A stretch of 64,000 nucleotides of DNA from Hyphomicrobium sp. (GTDB lineage Bacteria; Pseudomonadota; Alphaproteobacteria; Rhizobiales; Hyphomicrobiaceae). The translations under genes and the position numbers were made by a program. The DNA lies in contig JALHOF010000006.1 of assembly GCA_022843145.1 (NCBI GenBank), positions 153,628-217,627 of the forward strand, written 5' to 3'. This document shows, piece by piece, positions 36,131-45,087 of the stretch. Below the pieces are notes generated by a model. The model did not search any database. It saw nothing but the letters and a program-made list of their open reading frames with translations, and was not told the DNA's origin. Within the stretch, counting starts at the first letter, position 1; each line of letters begins with the position of its first letter.

Positions 36131-36430
36131 ATGGCAACTAAAGGCAAGAGTACCGATCTGCCGTTGGGCGATGCCACGTCCGACCAGTTCGTTTTTGTCG
36201 AGGTACCGCCGCCGTCCAACGACAACTCAGGTGCCGCCGCCTCTGCGGATATGAGTTCCGTGTCGCCGAACGTGCTGTTCATGGTCGGCGAGTACATCTT
36301 CGACTTCGATTCCACCGATACCGCCAACGCGCTGATTGTGGCGCTCGATGGCGCTGAGACGGATGCGGCCGAATACGCCGCGTTCAGCTCCAGTGTCATG
36401 TTCGTATTCGGCGACGCGATCGAAGCCTGA
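36131..36430 (+). CDS. Small acidic protein of unknown function
   Basis: 99 residues, strongly acidic, Ser/Ala/Asp-rich, with a Pro run (VEVPPPSNDN) and hydrophobic strands (VLFMVGEYIFDF, SSVMFVFGD). It has no signal peptide, no cysteines and no family I recognise. No clear ribosome site precedes the ATG, but the frame is clean and uses common codons. It could be real or chance. Confidence 0.4.
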   Translation: MATKGKSTDLPLGDATSDQFVFVEVPPPSNDNSGAAASADMSSVSPNVLFMVGEYIFDFDSTDTANALIVALDGAETDAAEYAAFSSSVMFVFGDAIEA

Positions 36431-36877
36431 TCTCTGGCTTATATAAGCAATTCACATCAATGCCTTGACTATCGCCAGCGCGATGAGCGGCGTCGTTCAT
36501 AAACATGCCTGGAACCGACATGAAGGACCGTTCGCGGCGTCGAACGTCATGACTTTAGGCGAGTATGACAGCGCAGAAGCGTGCCGCCGTCCGATCGATG
36601 AAAGCGCGAAGCGCGACTGCCGAGGCGATAAACTTGTCCTCGCAGGTCTTCCTGTCGTGCTCCCATACGCGCCCGCCTCCGGCATAAGCCTGGAACGTAA
36701 ACGCCTCACCACGCCGACCCATTGCGCGGCATCCCGCAACGGCTAAGGTCGCGGTCGTCCGAGCGGGGCCGTTTCGCACCGCAGCGGATTCGAAGACGTC
36801 CTCCGCGACGAGCCTGCCGGCGCTCCCGGCCGGGTGATCGTCCGCGGCGCCACGCCAACCCCGAGGCCCTCCACTCC
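36431..36877. other. Gap upstream of nadE
   Basis: 447 bases without a supported gene. A minus-strand frame at 36555-36779 (74 codons) and a plus-strand frame at 36465-36746 are open but lack ribosome sites and known motifs. Base composition rises to the very G-rich style of the following region near 36720. Confidence 0.45.
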
Positions 36878-38656
36878 GTGCGCATCGCTCTCGCTCAACT
36901 TGATCCGACCGTCGGCGATCTCGACGGCAATCTGAAGAAACTCGTCACGGCGCGCAACGAGGCGGCCCGTCTCGGCGCCGATCTCGTGGTCTTTCCGGAA
37001 CTGTTCGTGACCGGATACCCGCCCGAGGATCTGGTCCTGAAGCCAGCCTTCCAAAAGGCCGCGCGCGCCAAGCTCGAAGCGCTCGCGGCAACGCTCGGAC
37101 CGGGACCGGGCCTGCTGGTCGGCACGATCTGGCCGGAGGACGGCAAGCTCTACAACGCGGTCGTGCTGATCGACGACGGCGCGATCAAGGCGGTGCGCAC
37201 CAAAGTCGATCTGCCGAACTACGGCGTGTTCGACGAGAAGCGCGTGTTCGCGCCGGGTCCCCTGCCGGGGCCGATCCTGTTCCGCGGCGTCAAGATCGGC
37301 GCGCCGATCTGCGAGGACATCTGGAAGGACGAGGTGACCGAGTGCCTCGAGGAGTGCGGCGCGGAAATCCTCCTCGTCCCCAACGGTTCCCCGTTCGACT
37401 GGAAGAAGCCCGACGTCCGCCTCGGCGTCGCCGTCGCGCGGGTGACGGAAACCGGTCTTCCGCTCGCCTATGTCAACCAGGTCGGCGGGCAGGACGAACT
37501 GGTCTTCGACGGCGCGTCGTTCGTGCTCAACGCCGACCGCACGCTTGCCGCGCAGCTTCCGGCCTGGCGCGAGGCGATCGTCGTCACCGAATGGACAAAG
37601 ACGGACGGGCGCTGGGTGTGCGCACCGGGCGTCATCGCGCCCAACGAGGAGGACGACGCGGCGGCCTACAGCGCGTGCGTGCTCGGCTTGCGCGACTACG
37701 TGACCAAGAACGGATTCCCCGGAGTCGTGCTCGGCCTCTCGGGCGGCATCGACAGCGCGCTGGTCGCGGCGATGGCGGTTGACGCGCTCGGGCCGGACAA
37801 GGTGCACGCGATCATGCTGCCGTCGCGGCACACGTCCGACGACAGCCTCACGGACGCCGCGGCGTGCGCGACGTCACTGGGCATCCGCTATGACAAGATC
37901 TCGATCGAGCCCGGTGTCGCGGGACTGGCATGGGGTCTCAAGGACCTGTTCGCGGCCTCAATGGCGCTGCCGATTCACGACGCGCCTGAAAATGGCGCGC
38001 CGATCGGAGCGCAGCCGCCCGACACCACGGAGGAGAATATCCAGAGCCGCGTGCGCGGCACGCTGCTGATGGCGGTGTCGAACAAGTTCGGCGCGATGGT
38101 CGTGACGACCGGCAACAAGAGCGAGATGTCGGTCGGCTACGCGACGCTCTACGGCGACATGAACGGCGGCTTCAATCCAATCAAGGACCTCTACAAGATG
38201 GAGGTCTATCGCTTGTCGCGCTGGCGCAACGACCACGCGCCGGCGGGCGGGCTCGGACCGCGCGGACCCGTCATCCCGGAGCGCATCCTGACCAAGGCAC
38301 CGACGGCGGAGCTGCGCCCCTACCAGACCGATCAGGACAGCCTGCCGCCCTACGAGGTGCTGGACGACATTCTCGCGTGCCTCGTCGAAGGCGAGATGCC
38401 GCTGGCCGACATCGTGGCGAAGGGGCACGCGCCGGAAACGGTGTTGAAGGTCGACCGGCTGTTGCGGCTCGCCGAGTACAAGCGGCGGCAGGCGGCGCCC
38501 GGCGTAAAGATTTCATCGAAGAGCTTCGGCCGCGAGCGCCGCTATCCGATCACCAATAAATTCCGCGAGGAGATCGCGGCGGGGACGGTGGCGTGGCCGA
38601 AGAAGGCGGCGGCGCGGGTGGCGGCTCCGCGCGCGGATGGGGGCGAGGTGGGGTGA
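36878..38656 (+). CDS. nadE: NAD+ synthase, glutamine-dependent
   Basis: 592 residues. The N-terminal nitrilase domain supplies ammonia: Glu in FPELFVTGYPPEDL, Lys in TKVDLPNYGVFDEKR, Cys in GAPICEDIWKDE. The C-terminal synthetase has the PP-loop GLSGGIDSALVAA, then TTGNKSEMSVGYATLYGDM. The GTG at 36878 starts just before the first strand (VRIALAQLDPTVGDLDGN); an upstream ATG would add an Arg-rich leader with no family support. A short Ala-rich tail follows the core. Confidence 0.94.
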   Translation: MRIALAQLDPTVGDLDGNLKKLVTARNEAARLGADLVVFPELFVTGYPPEDLVLKPAFQKAARAKLEALAATLGPGPGLLVGTIWPEDGKLYNAVVLIDDGAIKAVRTKVDLPNYGVFDEKRVFAPGPLPGPILFRGVKIGAPICEDIWKDEVTECLEECGAEILLVPNGSPFDWKKPDVRLGVAVARVTETGLPLAYVNQVGGQDELVFDGASFVLNADRTLAAQLPAWREAIVVTEWTKTDGRWVCAPGVIAPNEEDDAAAYSACVLGLRDYVTKNGFPGVVLGLSGGIDSALVAAMAVDALGPDKVHAIMLPSRHTSDDSLTDAAACATSLGIRYDKISIEPGVAGLAWGLKDLFAASMALPIHDAPENGAPIGAQPPDTTEENIQSRVRGTLLMAVSNKFGAMVVTTGNKSEMSVGYATLYGDMNGGFNPIKDLYKMEVYRLSRWRNDHAPAGGLGPRGPVIPERILTKAPTAELRPYQTDQDSLPPYEVLDDILACLVEGEMPLADIVAKGHAPETVLKVDRLLRLAEYKRRQAAPGVKISSKSFGRERRYPITNKFREEIAAGTVAWPKKAAARVAAPRADGGEVG

Positions 38657-38740
38657 GGGGGTATGCTCGTGCAGTGACGGCCCGGGGGCGCGAGGATGCG
38701 CGAGGACTGGCCGTTGGACCGTGGATCAGGGAGGACGTCG

Positions 38741-38818
38741 ATGTTGCGTGACGGGTGGGCCGTGGGGGTGCTGGCGATGGCCGGTCTCATGATCGCGGGG
38801 CCGACGATGGCGGCATGA
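38741..38818 (+). CDS. 25-codon ORF encoding only a signal peptide
   Basis: The frame reads MLRDGWAVGVLAMAGLMIA then GPTMAA and stop: a textbook signal peptide with an AxA-like end and nothing after it. AGGGAGG about 7 bases upstream is a good ribosome site. The sequence after the stop turns abruptly AT-rich. It may be a truncated remnant of a secreted-protein gene or a small peptide gene. Confidence 0.4.
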   Translation: MLRDGWAVGVLAMAGLMIAGPTMAA

Positions 38819-38862
38819 CGGTTTACCGGATCAAGTAGCTAATTTAGAGGTGGCACGGTAAA

Positions 38863-38877
38863 TGTTGATAATCAACA
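38863..38877. repeat. Perfect palindrome TGTTGAT-A-ATCAACA
   Basis: A 15-base perfect inverted repeat inside a short AT-rich island, followed by A6-TGA-T6-like sequence. It lies between the convergent ends of nadE and the GIDE-like gene, so it may be a weak bidirectional terminator or a protein-binding site. Confidence 0.6.
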
Positions 38878-38912
38878 ATAAAAAATGATTTTTTGCGTGG
38901 TATGGCTTGAGC

Positions 38913-39761
38913 TCAGTGTCGGTTGCGGTCGCGGGCGGTCCATACGACGTAGGCGAGCCAGCCGGCGAGGACGAGGGCGAACGCGGCGAGGCCGGCGATC
39001 ATGAAGCCGTGGCGGGTGGCATCGTGCGCGCCGGACGCCATGTGCGCGAGGTGCGCCGCCAATGACTGGCGGTCGCCGGCGACGACGTGATCGGCGTCGA
39101 AGCGTCCGCCGGCGGCCGTACGTCCGATCGCGAGCACGGGTTCGCCGGGGACGAGGCCGCGATATCGCACCTTCTCGGGCGGCTGGCCTGGCTCGGCGCC
39201 CTCACGTGCCGAAACGTGGTCCCAGTCGCGCACGATCTCGTCGCGCCACTCCGGCGCGAACGGCAGCATCGGGTCCTGCATCGGACTGAAGGCGTAGTCG
39301 GCATCGGCGAGTTGGACCGGGCCGGTTGCGGTGTCGAGGGTGAGAATCGCCTTGGCGGTGTCCTCGACGATCCACCACGACGAGCCGCGTCCGGCGCCGC
39401 GATGGGTCTCGCGCACGTAGGCGGCGAAGTGGCGGAACAGCGGCTGCGTCGATGGGGCAATGCGGCCTTCGAGCACGGCGGCGGTGCCGGGCGGGTGCGC
39501 GGCATCGGCTGAGGGGAGCGCGGCGAGGCGGGCCTGCCAGCGGGCGGCGGAGCGCGTCTCGCTCAGGTAGATCGGAGCCGAGGCGAGCAGGAGGACCGAA
39601 GCCAGGAGCAGCGCGGTGCCGAACACGCGCCAGCTTTCGGCGAGCGCCGAGCGGATGCGGGCGGGAGTGGAGGCGGGCAAGGCGGTGGGCACGGGTGCGG
39701 ACGCGTGCCGTGGGCGCGTTGCTTTCTGGCGCTGTGGCCGGGAGCGCCGGGAACGCGACAT
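38913..39761 (-). CDS. Two-TM membrane protein with a GIDE (BAM)-like domain
   Basis: 282 residues from the ATG at 39761 (another in-frame ATG at 39848). A basic/Pro-rich cytoplasmic N-terminus is followed by TM1 (VFGTALLLASVLLLASAPIY), a soluble domain of about 170 residues, then TM2 (MIAGLAAFALVLAGWLAYVV). The domain has A-V-L-E-G-R, HFAAYVRETHR, WIVEDTAKAIL and RYRGLVPGEPVLAIG, which fits the beside-a-membrane domain Pfam names GIDE (E3 ubiquitin ligase). No RING finger follows. The assignment is by eye; the function in bacteria is unknown. Confidence 0.55.
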   Translation of the reverse strand: MSRSRRSRPQRQKATRPRHASAPVPTALPASTPARIRSALAESWRVFGTALLLASVLLLASAPIYLSETRSAARWQARLAALPSADAAHPPGTAAVLEGRIAPSTQPLFRHFAAYVRETHRGAGRGSSWWIVEDTAKAILTLDTATGPVQLADADYAFSPMQDPMLPFAPEWRDEIVRDWDHVSAREGAEPGQPPEKVRYRGLVPGEPVLAIGRTAAGGRFDADHVVAGDRQSLAAHLAHMASGAHDATRHGFMIAGLAAFALVLAGWLAYVVWTARDRNRH

Positions 39762-39907
39762 GGACGGGATGACCTCATCAGCGGTTGCGGAGACGAGGAA
39801 CTTAGCTGCCACGGACGGCGGGCGAAACCGCGCCGGCCGCGTTATCACCGCTTGTGGTTTATCGGCGGCGATGGGACGCTGTGCCGTGGCCAGCGGGGGT
39901 GCGGAAC

Positions 39908-41098
39908 ATGCTTGGACGGACGTGCGGTGGTGTGCGGGCGGCTGCGGCCGCGGGTGTGATGGCCATGGCGATGGCGATGCTGCCGGGCTATGCGCCGGGG
40001 CTCGGGGGTGGCGCGGCAGAGGCGGCGCACGCGAGCTGCAAGCAACTCTTCAAGATCAAATCGAAAAGCTCGAAGACCAAGACGACGATCACGTTCGTCA
40101 ACAGCTCGAAGACGTATCGGGGCCTGTTGTGGCTCGGCTTCGACGGACAGCCCAAGGACTACGGCAACGTCGCGCCGGGTCAGGAAAAGACGATCCAGAC
40201 GTTCCTGACGCATCCTTGGATGGTCGCGACCGGCCCGGGCGATTGCCTGCACATCGTCATGCCGCAGAAGGATGCGGCGGGCACGCGGGTGATCATGGGC
40301 GAGAAGGGCGTCGAGGTCGCGGAGGAGGGCGGTGAGCAGGATCACGGCGATCCGCCGATGATCATGTGCGAGAAGGCCGGTATGGACTACGACGGCGCCG
40401 CGTGCGTCCCGCGCAAGGGGAAGGGCCAAAACCAGGGCCGGAATAAGCAGGCGGCAGGCGAGGAAGGCGGCAAGGCGACCGGCTGTCCGCCGGGAACGGT
40501 GCCCGTGCCGGAAACCGACGACTGCAAGGCCGCGCCGAAGGGCAAAGAGGGCAGCGGCAAGGCGGTCGAGGGGCGGTCGCTCGGCGGCGTTATGCGCGCC
40601 AAACCGCGGCAGGACAGCTCCCGCGTCACCTCGCTGAGCGAAGGCCAGCGGATCACGATCCTGCGCAACACGGGCGTGATGATGAACGACTACCCGTGGT
40701 TCGAGATCCGCGCCGGCGGGACGACGGGCTACAAGTGGGGCGGCATCCTGTGCGCGGACGTGCCGATGCCGGGCGTCTATGAGGTGTGCAAGAGCGGCAA
40801 GGCGGACGCGCAGCCGCAGCAGGTGCAGGCGGCGGAGGGCGCGCCGGCGTGGTGCGGGACGGCGAAGATCCCGGCCGAGCACGCGATCTGCGGCAACCCG
40901 GAGCTGGGCAAGCTCGACGGCGTGCTGAACGTCGCGTACGCGCGCGCCAACAGCGACAGCCCGAGGAAGCGCGCCGAGATCGATCACGAGCACCGCCGCT
41001 GGCGCGGCCGGCGCGACGCGTGCGGTAACGACAGCGGCTGCCTCGAGCGGCGCTATCGCGAGCAGATCGGGTTCCTCGAGAGCTTCTTTTCGAATTGA
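39908..41098 (+). CDS. Secreted protein: VHL beta-like domain + SH3-like domain + LprI/DUF1311-like domain
   Basis: 396 residues with a signal peptide (cleavage near EAAHA). Region about 58-118 (TITFVNSSKTYRGLLWLGF, DGQPKDYGNVAPGQE, HPWMVATG, CLHIVMP) matches the beta domain of von Hippel-Lindau protein. A Lys/Gly/Gln-rich linker follows. A bacterial SH3-like part comes next (GVMRAKPRQDSSRVTSLSEG, WFEIRAGGTTGYKWGG). Last is a Cys-containing LprI-type domain (HAICGNPELGKLD, YREQIGFLE). The start at 39908 is chosen for the signal peptide. It is divergent from the GIDE-like gene. Role unknown. Confidence 0.7.
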   Translation: MLGRTCGGVRAAAAAGVMAMAMAMLPGYAPGLGGGAAEAAHASCKQLFKIKSKSSKTKTTITFVNSSKTYRGLLWLGFDGQPKDYGNVAPGQEKTIQTFLTHPWMVATGPGDCLHIVMPQKDAAGTRVIMGEKGVEVAEEGGEQDHGDPPMIMCEKAGMDYDGAACVPRKGKGQNQGRNKQAAGEEGGKATGCPPGTVPVPETDDCKAAPKGKEGSGKAVEGRSLGGVMRAKPRQDSSRVTSLSEGQRITILRNTGVMMNDYPWFEIRAGGTTGYKWGGILCADVPMPGVYEVCKSGKADAQPQQVQAAEGAPAWCGTAKIPAEHAICGNPELGKLDGVLNVAYARANSDSPRKRAEIDHEHRRWRGRRDACGNDSGCLERRYREQIGFLESFFSN

Positions 41099-41117
41099 GG
41101 CAGGGGCGGCTGTCCCA

Positions 41118-41269
41118 GCGAGAGGCTGTCCGCCTCTCGCGCTCTCCGACCAGGGGCGTGCCCCTGGACCCGCTTTGTCATCGCGGCGCGAGCGGCGAGA
41201 GATACGCTCCAAGTGCGGGTTTCCAAAGGCCTCCGGCCTTTGGTGGGAGCGCGAGGGTGAAACCCTCGC
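41118..41269. repeat. Cassette of four consecutive hairpins
   Basis: Stems: 41118-41126/41132-41140 (9 bp, 5-base loop), 41150-41157/41160-41167 (8-bp palindrome), 41223-41231/41235-41243 (9 bp, 3-base loop), 41251-41258/41262-41269 (8 bp, 3-base loop). They fill the 334-base gap between the convergent ends of the VHL-like gene and the ABC-F gene. This could be a structured 3' element, a REP-like family or a bidirectional terminator region. Confidence 0.8.
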
Positions 41270-41360
41270 AGGACGTGCGCCATCTCTTTGATTGAGAGTC
41301 TGATTCAAGTTCTCGTTAGAAGCGTAACCGCTTCCAACTCAAACGATCAGGCTCAGGAAT

Positions 41361-41455
41361 GGAGGCCGGGGGGCCGCGTCTAAGGATGAAGGCAGGGGGC
41401 CGCGCCTAGGGGTCGAGGCCGGGGGGCCAGATCTATACGTGGAGGCCGGGGGCCT
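41361..41455. repeat. About 3.7 imperfect tandem copies of a 26-27 base unit
   Basis: Units start near 41361, 41387, 41414 and 41441, each beginning with a variant of GGAGGCCGGGGGGCC followed by a variable 10-base part. The last copies overlap the final codons of the ABC-F gene (stop at 41433-41435). Confidence 0.7.
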
Positions 41456-43055
41456 CGTGGCCAGTGCGCGCGACGTATTCGGTGTAGCCGCCGCCGTACT
41501 GGTGGATGCCGTCGGGCGTGAGTTCGAGCACGCGGTTGGAAAGTGCGGCGAGGAAGTGGCGGTCGTGCGAGACGAACAGCATCGCGCCGTCGAACTGTGA
41601 CAGAGCCTTGATCAGCATCTCCTTGGTCATCACGTCGAGATGGTTGGTCGGCTCGTCAAGCACGAGGAAGTTCGGCGGATCGAACAGCATCTGCGCCATG
41701 ACCAACCGCGCCTTCTCGCCGCCGGACAGCACGCGGCATTTTTTCTCGACGTCGTCGCCGGAAAAACCGAAGCAGCCGGCGAGCGCGCGGAGCGAGCCCT
41801 GACCGGCCTGGGGGAAGGCGTATTCGAGGCTTTGGAACACGGTCTCTTCGCCGTCGAGCAGGTCCATGGCGTGCTGGGCGAAGTAGCCCATCTTGACGCT
41901 GGCGCCGATCGAGACGCTGCCGTCGTCCGGCGCGGCGGTGCCCGCGATCAGTTTCAAGAGCGTCGACTTGCCGGCGCCGTTGATGCCCATCACGCACCAG
42001 CGCTCCTTGCGGCGGACCTGGAAATCGAGGCCGTCGTAGATGACGCGGCTGCCATAGCCTTTGCGGACGCTCTTGAGCGTGGCGACGTCCTCGCCGGAGC
42101 GGGGGGCGGGCCTGAACTCGAACAGCACGGTCTGGCGGCGCTTCGGCGGCTCGACGCGCTCGATCTTCTCGATCGACTTGACGCGGCTCTGGACCTGCGC
42201 GGCATGGGAGGCGCGGGCCTTGAAGCGCTCGATGAACTTCAGTTCCTTGGCGAGCATCGCCTGCTGACGGTCGAATTGCGCCTGCTGCTGCTTCTCGGCG
42301 AGCGCGCGTTGTTGGAGGTAGTATGCGTAATTGCCGGAGTAGGTGGTGAGGCTGCCGCCGTCGATCTCGACGATCCGGGTGACGATGCGGTCCATGAACT
42401 CGCGGTCGTGCGAGGTGAGCATCAGAGCGCCGTCGTAGCCCTTGAGGAAGTCCTCGAGCCAGATCAGGCTTTCGAGATCGAGATGGTTCGACGGCTCGTC
42501 GAGCAGCATCACATCGGGGCGCATGAGCAGGATGCGGGCGAGCGCGACGCGCATCTTCCAGCCGCCCGACAGCGCGCCAACATCGCCGTCCATCATCTCT
42601 TGCGAGAAGCTCAGACCGGCGAGCACCTCGCGGGCGCGGCCTTCGAGGGCGTAGCCGCCCAATTCCTCGAAGCGGCCTTGCACCTCGCCATAGCGGGTTA
42701 TGATGTCGTCCATCTCGTCAGCGCGTGCCGGATCGGCCATCGCGGCTTCGAGATCGGCGAGTTCGGCGGCGATTTCGCTGACCGGGCCCGCGCCGTCCAT
42801 CACCTCGGCGGTGGCGCTGCGGCCCTTCATGTCGCCGACGTCCTGGCTGAAGTAGCCGATGGTGATGCCGCGATCGACGGCGACCTGGCCTTCGTCGGTT
42901 TGTTCCTGGCCGGTGATGAGGCGGAAGAGCGTCGTCTTGCCGGCCCCATTGGGACCGACGAGGCCGATCTTCTCGCCCTTGTTGAGCGCGGCGGATGCCT
43001 CGATGAAGACGATCTGGTGGCCGTTCTGCTTACTGATGTTGTCGAGGCGGATCAT
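41433..43055 (-). CDS. ABC-F family ATPase (YheS-like)
   Basis: 540 residues, two ABC cassettes and no membrane domain. Cassette 1: GLVGPNGAGKTTLFRL, LSGGWKMRVALARILL, LLDEPSNHLD. The P-site-tRNA linker includes RFKARASHAAQVQSRVKS. Cassette 2: GINGAGKSTLLKLIAG, LSGGEKARLVMAQML, LDEPTNHLD. The SGGWKMR variant and the linker resemble E. coli YheS. ABC-F proteins act on stalled ribosomes. The ATG at 43055 opens the first strand; upstream in-frame residues belong to the gltX end. Confidence 0.92.
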   Translation of the reverse strand: MIRLDNISKQNGHQIVFIEASAALNKGEKIGLVGPNGAGKTTLFRLITGQEQTDEGQVAVDRGITIGYFSQDVGDMKGRSATAEVMDGAGPVSEIAAELADLEAAMADPARADEMDDIITRYGEVQGRFEELGGYALEGRAREVLAGLSFSQEMMDGDVGALSGGWKMRVALARILLMRPDVMLLDEPSNHLDLESLIWLEDFLKGYDGALMLTSHDREFMDRIVTRIVEIDGGSLTTYSGNYAYYLQQRALAEKQQQAQFDRQQAMLAKELKFIERFKARASHAAQVQSRVKSIEKIERVEPPKRRQTVLFEFRPAPRSGEDVATLKSVRKGYGSRVIYDGLDFQVRRKERWCVMGINGAGKSTLLKLIAGTAAPDDGSVSIGASVKMGYFAQHAMDLLDGEETVFQSLEYAFPQAGQGSLRALAGCFGFSGDDVEKKCRVLSGGEKARLVMAQMLFDPPNFLVLDEPTNHLDVMTKEMLIKALSQFDGAMLFVSHDRHFLAALSNRVLELTPDGIHQYGGGYTEYVARTGHEAPGLHV

Positions 43056-43074
43056 GCGGACCTTGAAAAAAGTG

Positions 43075-44448
43075 TCAGGCGGCGAGGCGGGCAAGCGCGC
43101 GGTCGCGGCCGATCAGCGGCAGAAGCGCCTTCAGCTCGGGACCGGTGTCGCGGCCGGTGAGCGCGAGACGGAGGGGATGGAAGAGGGCGCGGCCCTTGGC
43201 GCCGGTCTGGGCCTTGACAGCGTTGGTCCACGCGCCCCAGGTGGCGGCGTCCCACGGCTCGGACGGCAGCAGCGACGCGGCGGCGGCGAGGAAGGCCGGG
43301 TCCTCGCGCACGGGCGCGATGTCGCCCGCGACGACGTCCCACCACGCGCGCACGTCGGCGAGGGTTGTGATGTTTCCGCGCACGGCGTCCCAGAAGGCGG
43401 AGACCGTTTCGGGAGCGCCGGAGGCGATCCCCATCGCAGCGAGCCGGTGGGCGACGGCGGCATAGGGCAGGCCGAGCAGCAAGCGGGCATTCAGCGCGCG
43501 CAGCTCTTCAACGTCGAACCGGCCGGGGGCCAGCGAGATCTTGGCGAAGTCCATCAGTGCGGCGAGCTCGGCGGGATCGGCGACGGCGTGAATGGCGTCC
43601 GAGGTGCCGACGAGGGCGGCGTGCGAAACGACGGCCATCGGCTCGAGGCCATCGTCGCGGAAGCTCTCGATCGACAGAGCGCCGAGCCGCTTCGACAGCG
43701 CCTGCCCGTCGGCGCCGACCAGAAGGCTGTGATGGCCGAAGGCGGGGGGCGTGCCGCCGAGCGCCTCGAACAACTGGATCTGGACGCCGGTGTTGGTGAC
43801 GTGGTCCTCGCCGCGGATGACGTGGGTGATGGTCATGTCGATATCGTCGACGACACTGGTGAAGGTGTAGAGGTAGGAGCCGTCGGCGCGGATCAGGACG
43901 GGGTCGGACAGGGAACCGGCGTCGACGGTCTGATCGCCGCGGATGAGATCGTTCCACAATACGATGGTCGGCAGCGGCGCGAGGCTGTCGCCTTCGGTGT
44001 TGGCGAGCCGGAAGCGCCAATGCGGGCGGCGTCCCTCCGCTTCGAGGCGGTCGCGTTCGGCTGCGTCGAGCTTCAGCGCGGCGCGGTCGTAGATCGGCGG
44101 GCGGCCCATCGCCATCTGGCGCTTGCGGCGGCGGTCGAGCTCGTCCTCGGTCTCGAAGCAGGGATAGAGGCGGCCAGCGGCGCGAAGCCTTGCGGCGGCG
44201 GCATCGTAAAGCGCGGTGCGGTCGGACTGTCGCTCTTCGCGCGACCAATGCAACCCCAGCCAGCGGAGGTCGGCGCGGATGCCGTCGGCGAATTCAGCGG
44301 TCGAGCGCTCGCGGTCGGTATCGTCGAGACGCAGGATGAAGGTGCCGCCGCATTTGAGTGCGTAGAGCCAATTCAGGACCGCGGTGCGGATGTTGCCGAT
44401 ATGGAGCCGGCCGGTGGGGCTCGGAGCGAAGCGGACGATCGGGTGCAT
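43075..44448 (-). CDS. gltX: Glutamyl-tRNA synthetase (short alphaproteobacterial type)
   Basis: 457 residues: HIGH-type [29 protein letters not shown], and the KMSKS-type [10 protein letters not shown]. Alphaproteobacteria commonly carry two GluRS genes, one of which charges tRNA-Gln for GatCAB; this sequence resembles the second, shorter type, but its specificity cannot be decided here. It is followed by the ABC-F gene on the same strand (19 bases). Confidence 0.93.
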   Translation of the reverse strand: MHPIVRFAPSPTGRLHIGNIRTAVLNWLYALKCGGTFILRLDDTDRERSTAEFADGIRADLRWLGLHWSREERQSDRTALYDAAAARLRAAGRLYPCFETEDELDRRRKRQMAMGRPPIYDRAALKLDAAERDRLEAEGRRPHWRFRLANTEGDSLAPLPTIVLWNDLIRGDQTVDAGSLSDPVLIRADGSYLYTFTSVVDDIDMTITHVIRGEDHVTNTGVQIQLFEALGGTPPAFGHHSLLVGADGQALSKRLGALSIESFRDDGLEPMAVVSHAALVGTSDAIHAVADPAELAALMDFAKISLAPGRFDVEELRALNARLLLGLPYAAVAHRLAAMGIASGAPETVSAFWDAVRGNITTLADVRAWWDVVAGDIAPVREDPAFLAAAASLLPSEPWDAATWGAWTNAVKAQTGAKGRALFHPLRLALTGRDTGPELKALLPLIGRDRALARLAA

Positions 44449-44487
44449 GAAGGAGAGGCCGTTGGTGAGGTGCGTGACGGCGGCACC

Positions 44488-44988
44488 CTACTCCACGAAC
44501 AGCGGCCCAGTCGCCCGGTTTTTGCGGGCCGCGGCCGGCAGGGATTCTGCCGGCAGTTCGAGACCGAGCGCGGCGGCCAGCGCCTTGATCTGATTGGGAT
44601 CGGCGGAGGCAAAGAGCAGCGTGGCGCCGCGGCGGGTGCGGATGTGCATCCGCCGGTAGACGATCGGGCGCAGGCCGAGGATGTCCCAGACGCTGGCGAG
44701 GGCGAGGGCGAGCAGGAAGACGCAGCCGATCAGGAACCGGGGGATCCAGCCGAATTGGGTGACGCCGACCAGGAAAACGAGGGAGGCTGTGGCGAAGACC
44801 AACGCCATGATGCGGAGGCCGTGGGTATCGCGGGAGGTCAGGGTTTCGACGGCGACACTCTCGATGCCTGCAACCACGACTTCCTTGGCACCGATGCGCA
44901 GGATGCGCACCGGACGGCCATCGGGGCCCTCGGCCTCGACGATCGACCACGGTTGCGGCATCGGCGCGAACGCCAGATCGTTCGACAT
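44488..44988 (-). CDS. Membrane protein of unknown function (two TM segments)
   Basis: 166 residues: a soluble N-terminal strand-rich part (VRILRIGAKEVVVAGIESV), two adjacent TM helices at about 60-105, and a C-terminal part (MHIRTRRGATLLFASADPN) that looks like a small PH-like fold with a helix. The overall pattern resembles small DUF6232-type proteins, but I am not certain. It lies 39 bases upstream of gltX. Confidence 0.7.
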   Translation of the reverse strand: MSNDLAFAPMPQPWSIVEAEGPDGRPVRILRIGAKEVVVAGIESVAVETLTSRDTHGLRIMALVFATASLVFLVGVTQFGWIPRFLIGCVFLLALALASVWDILGLRPIVYRRMHIRTRRGATLLFASADPNQIKALAAALGLELPAESLPAAARKNRATGPLFVE

Positions 44989-45087
44989 GGAACGCACTCC
45001 TCGAACCGCCGATTAGAGCACGAACGCGTTCAGGGAATGCTAACGGGCCAACTTTGCCCATGGGGGCGATCGCGGGCGTGGCGGGAT

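Noticed and set aside
36555..36779. 74-codon minus-strand frame upstream of nadE
   Set aside because: Slightly protein-like, but no ribosome site, promoter or family; kept only as a note in the gap entry.
41361..41455. CRISPR-like tandem repeat
   Set aside because: Units abut without unique spacers of constant length, are imperfect, and no cas genes are present.
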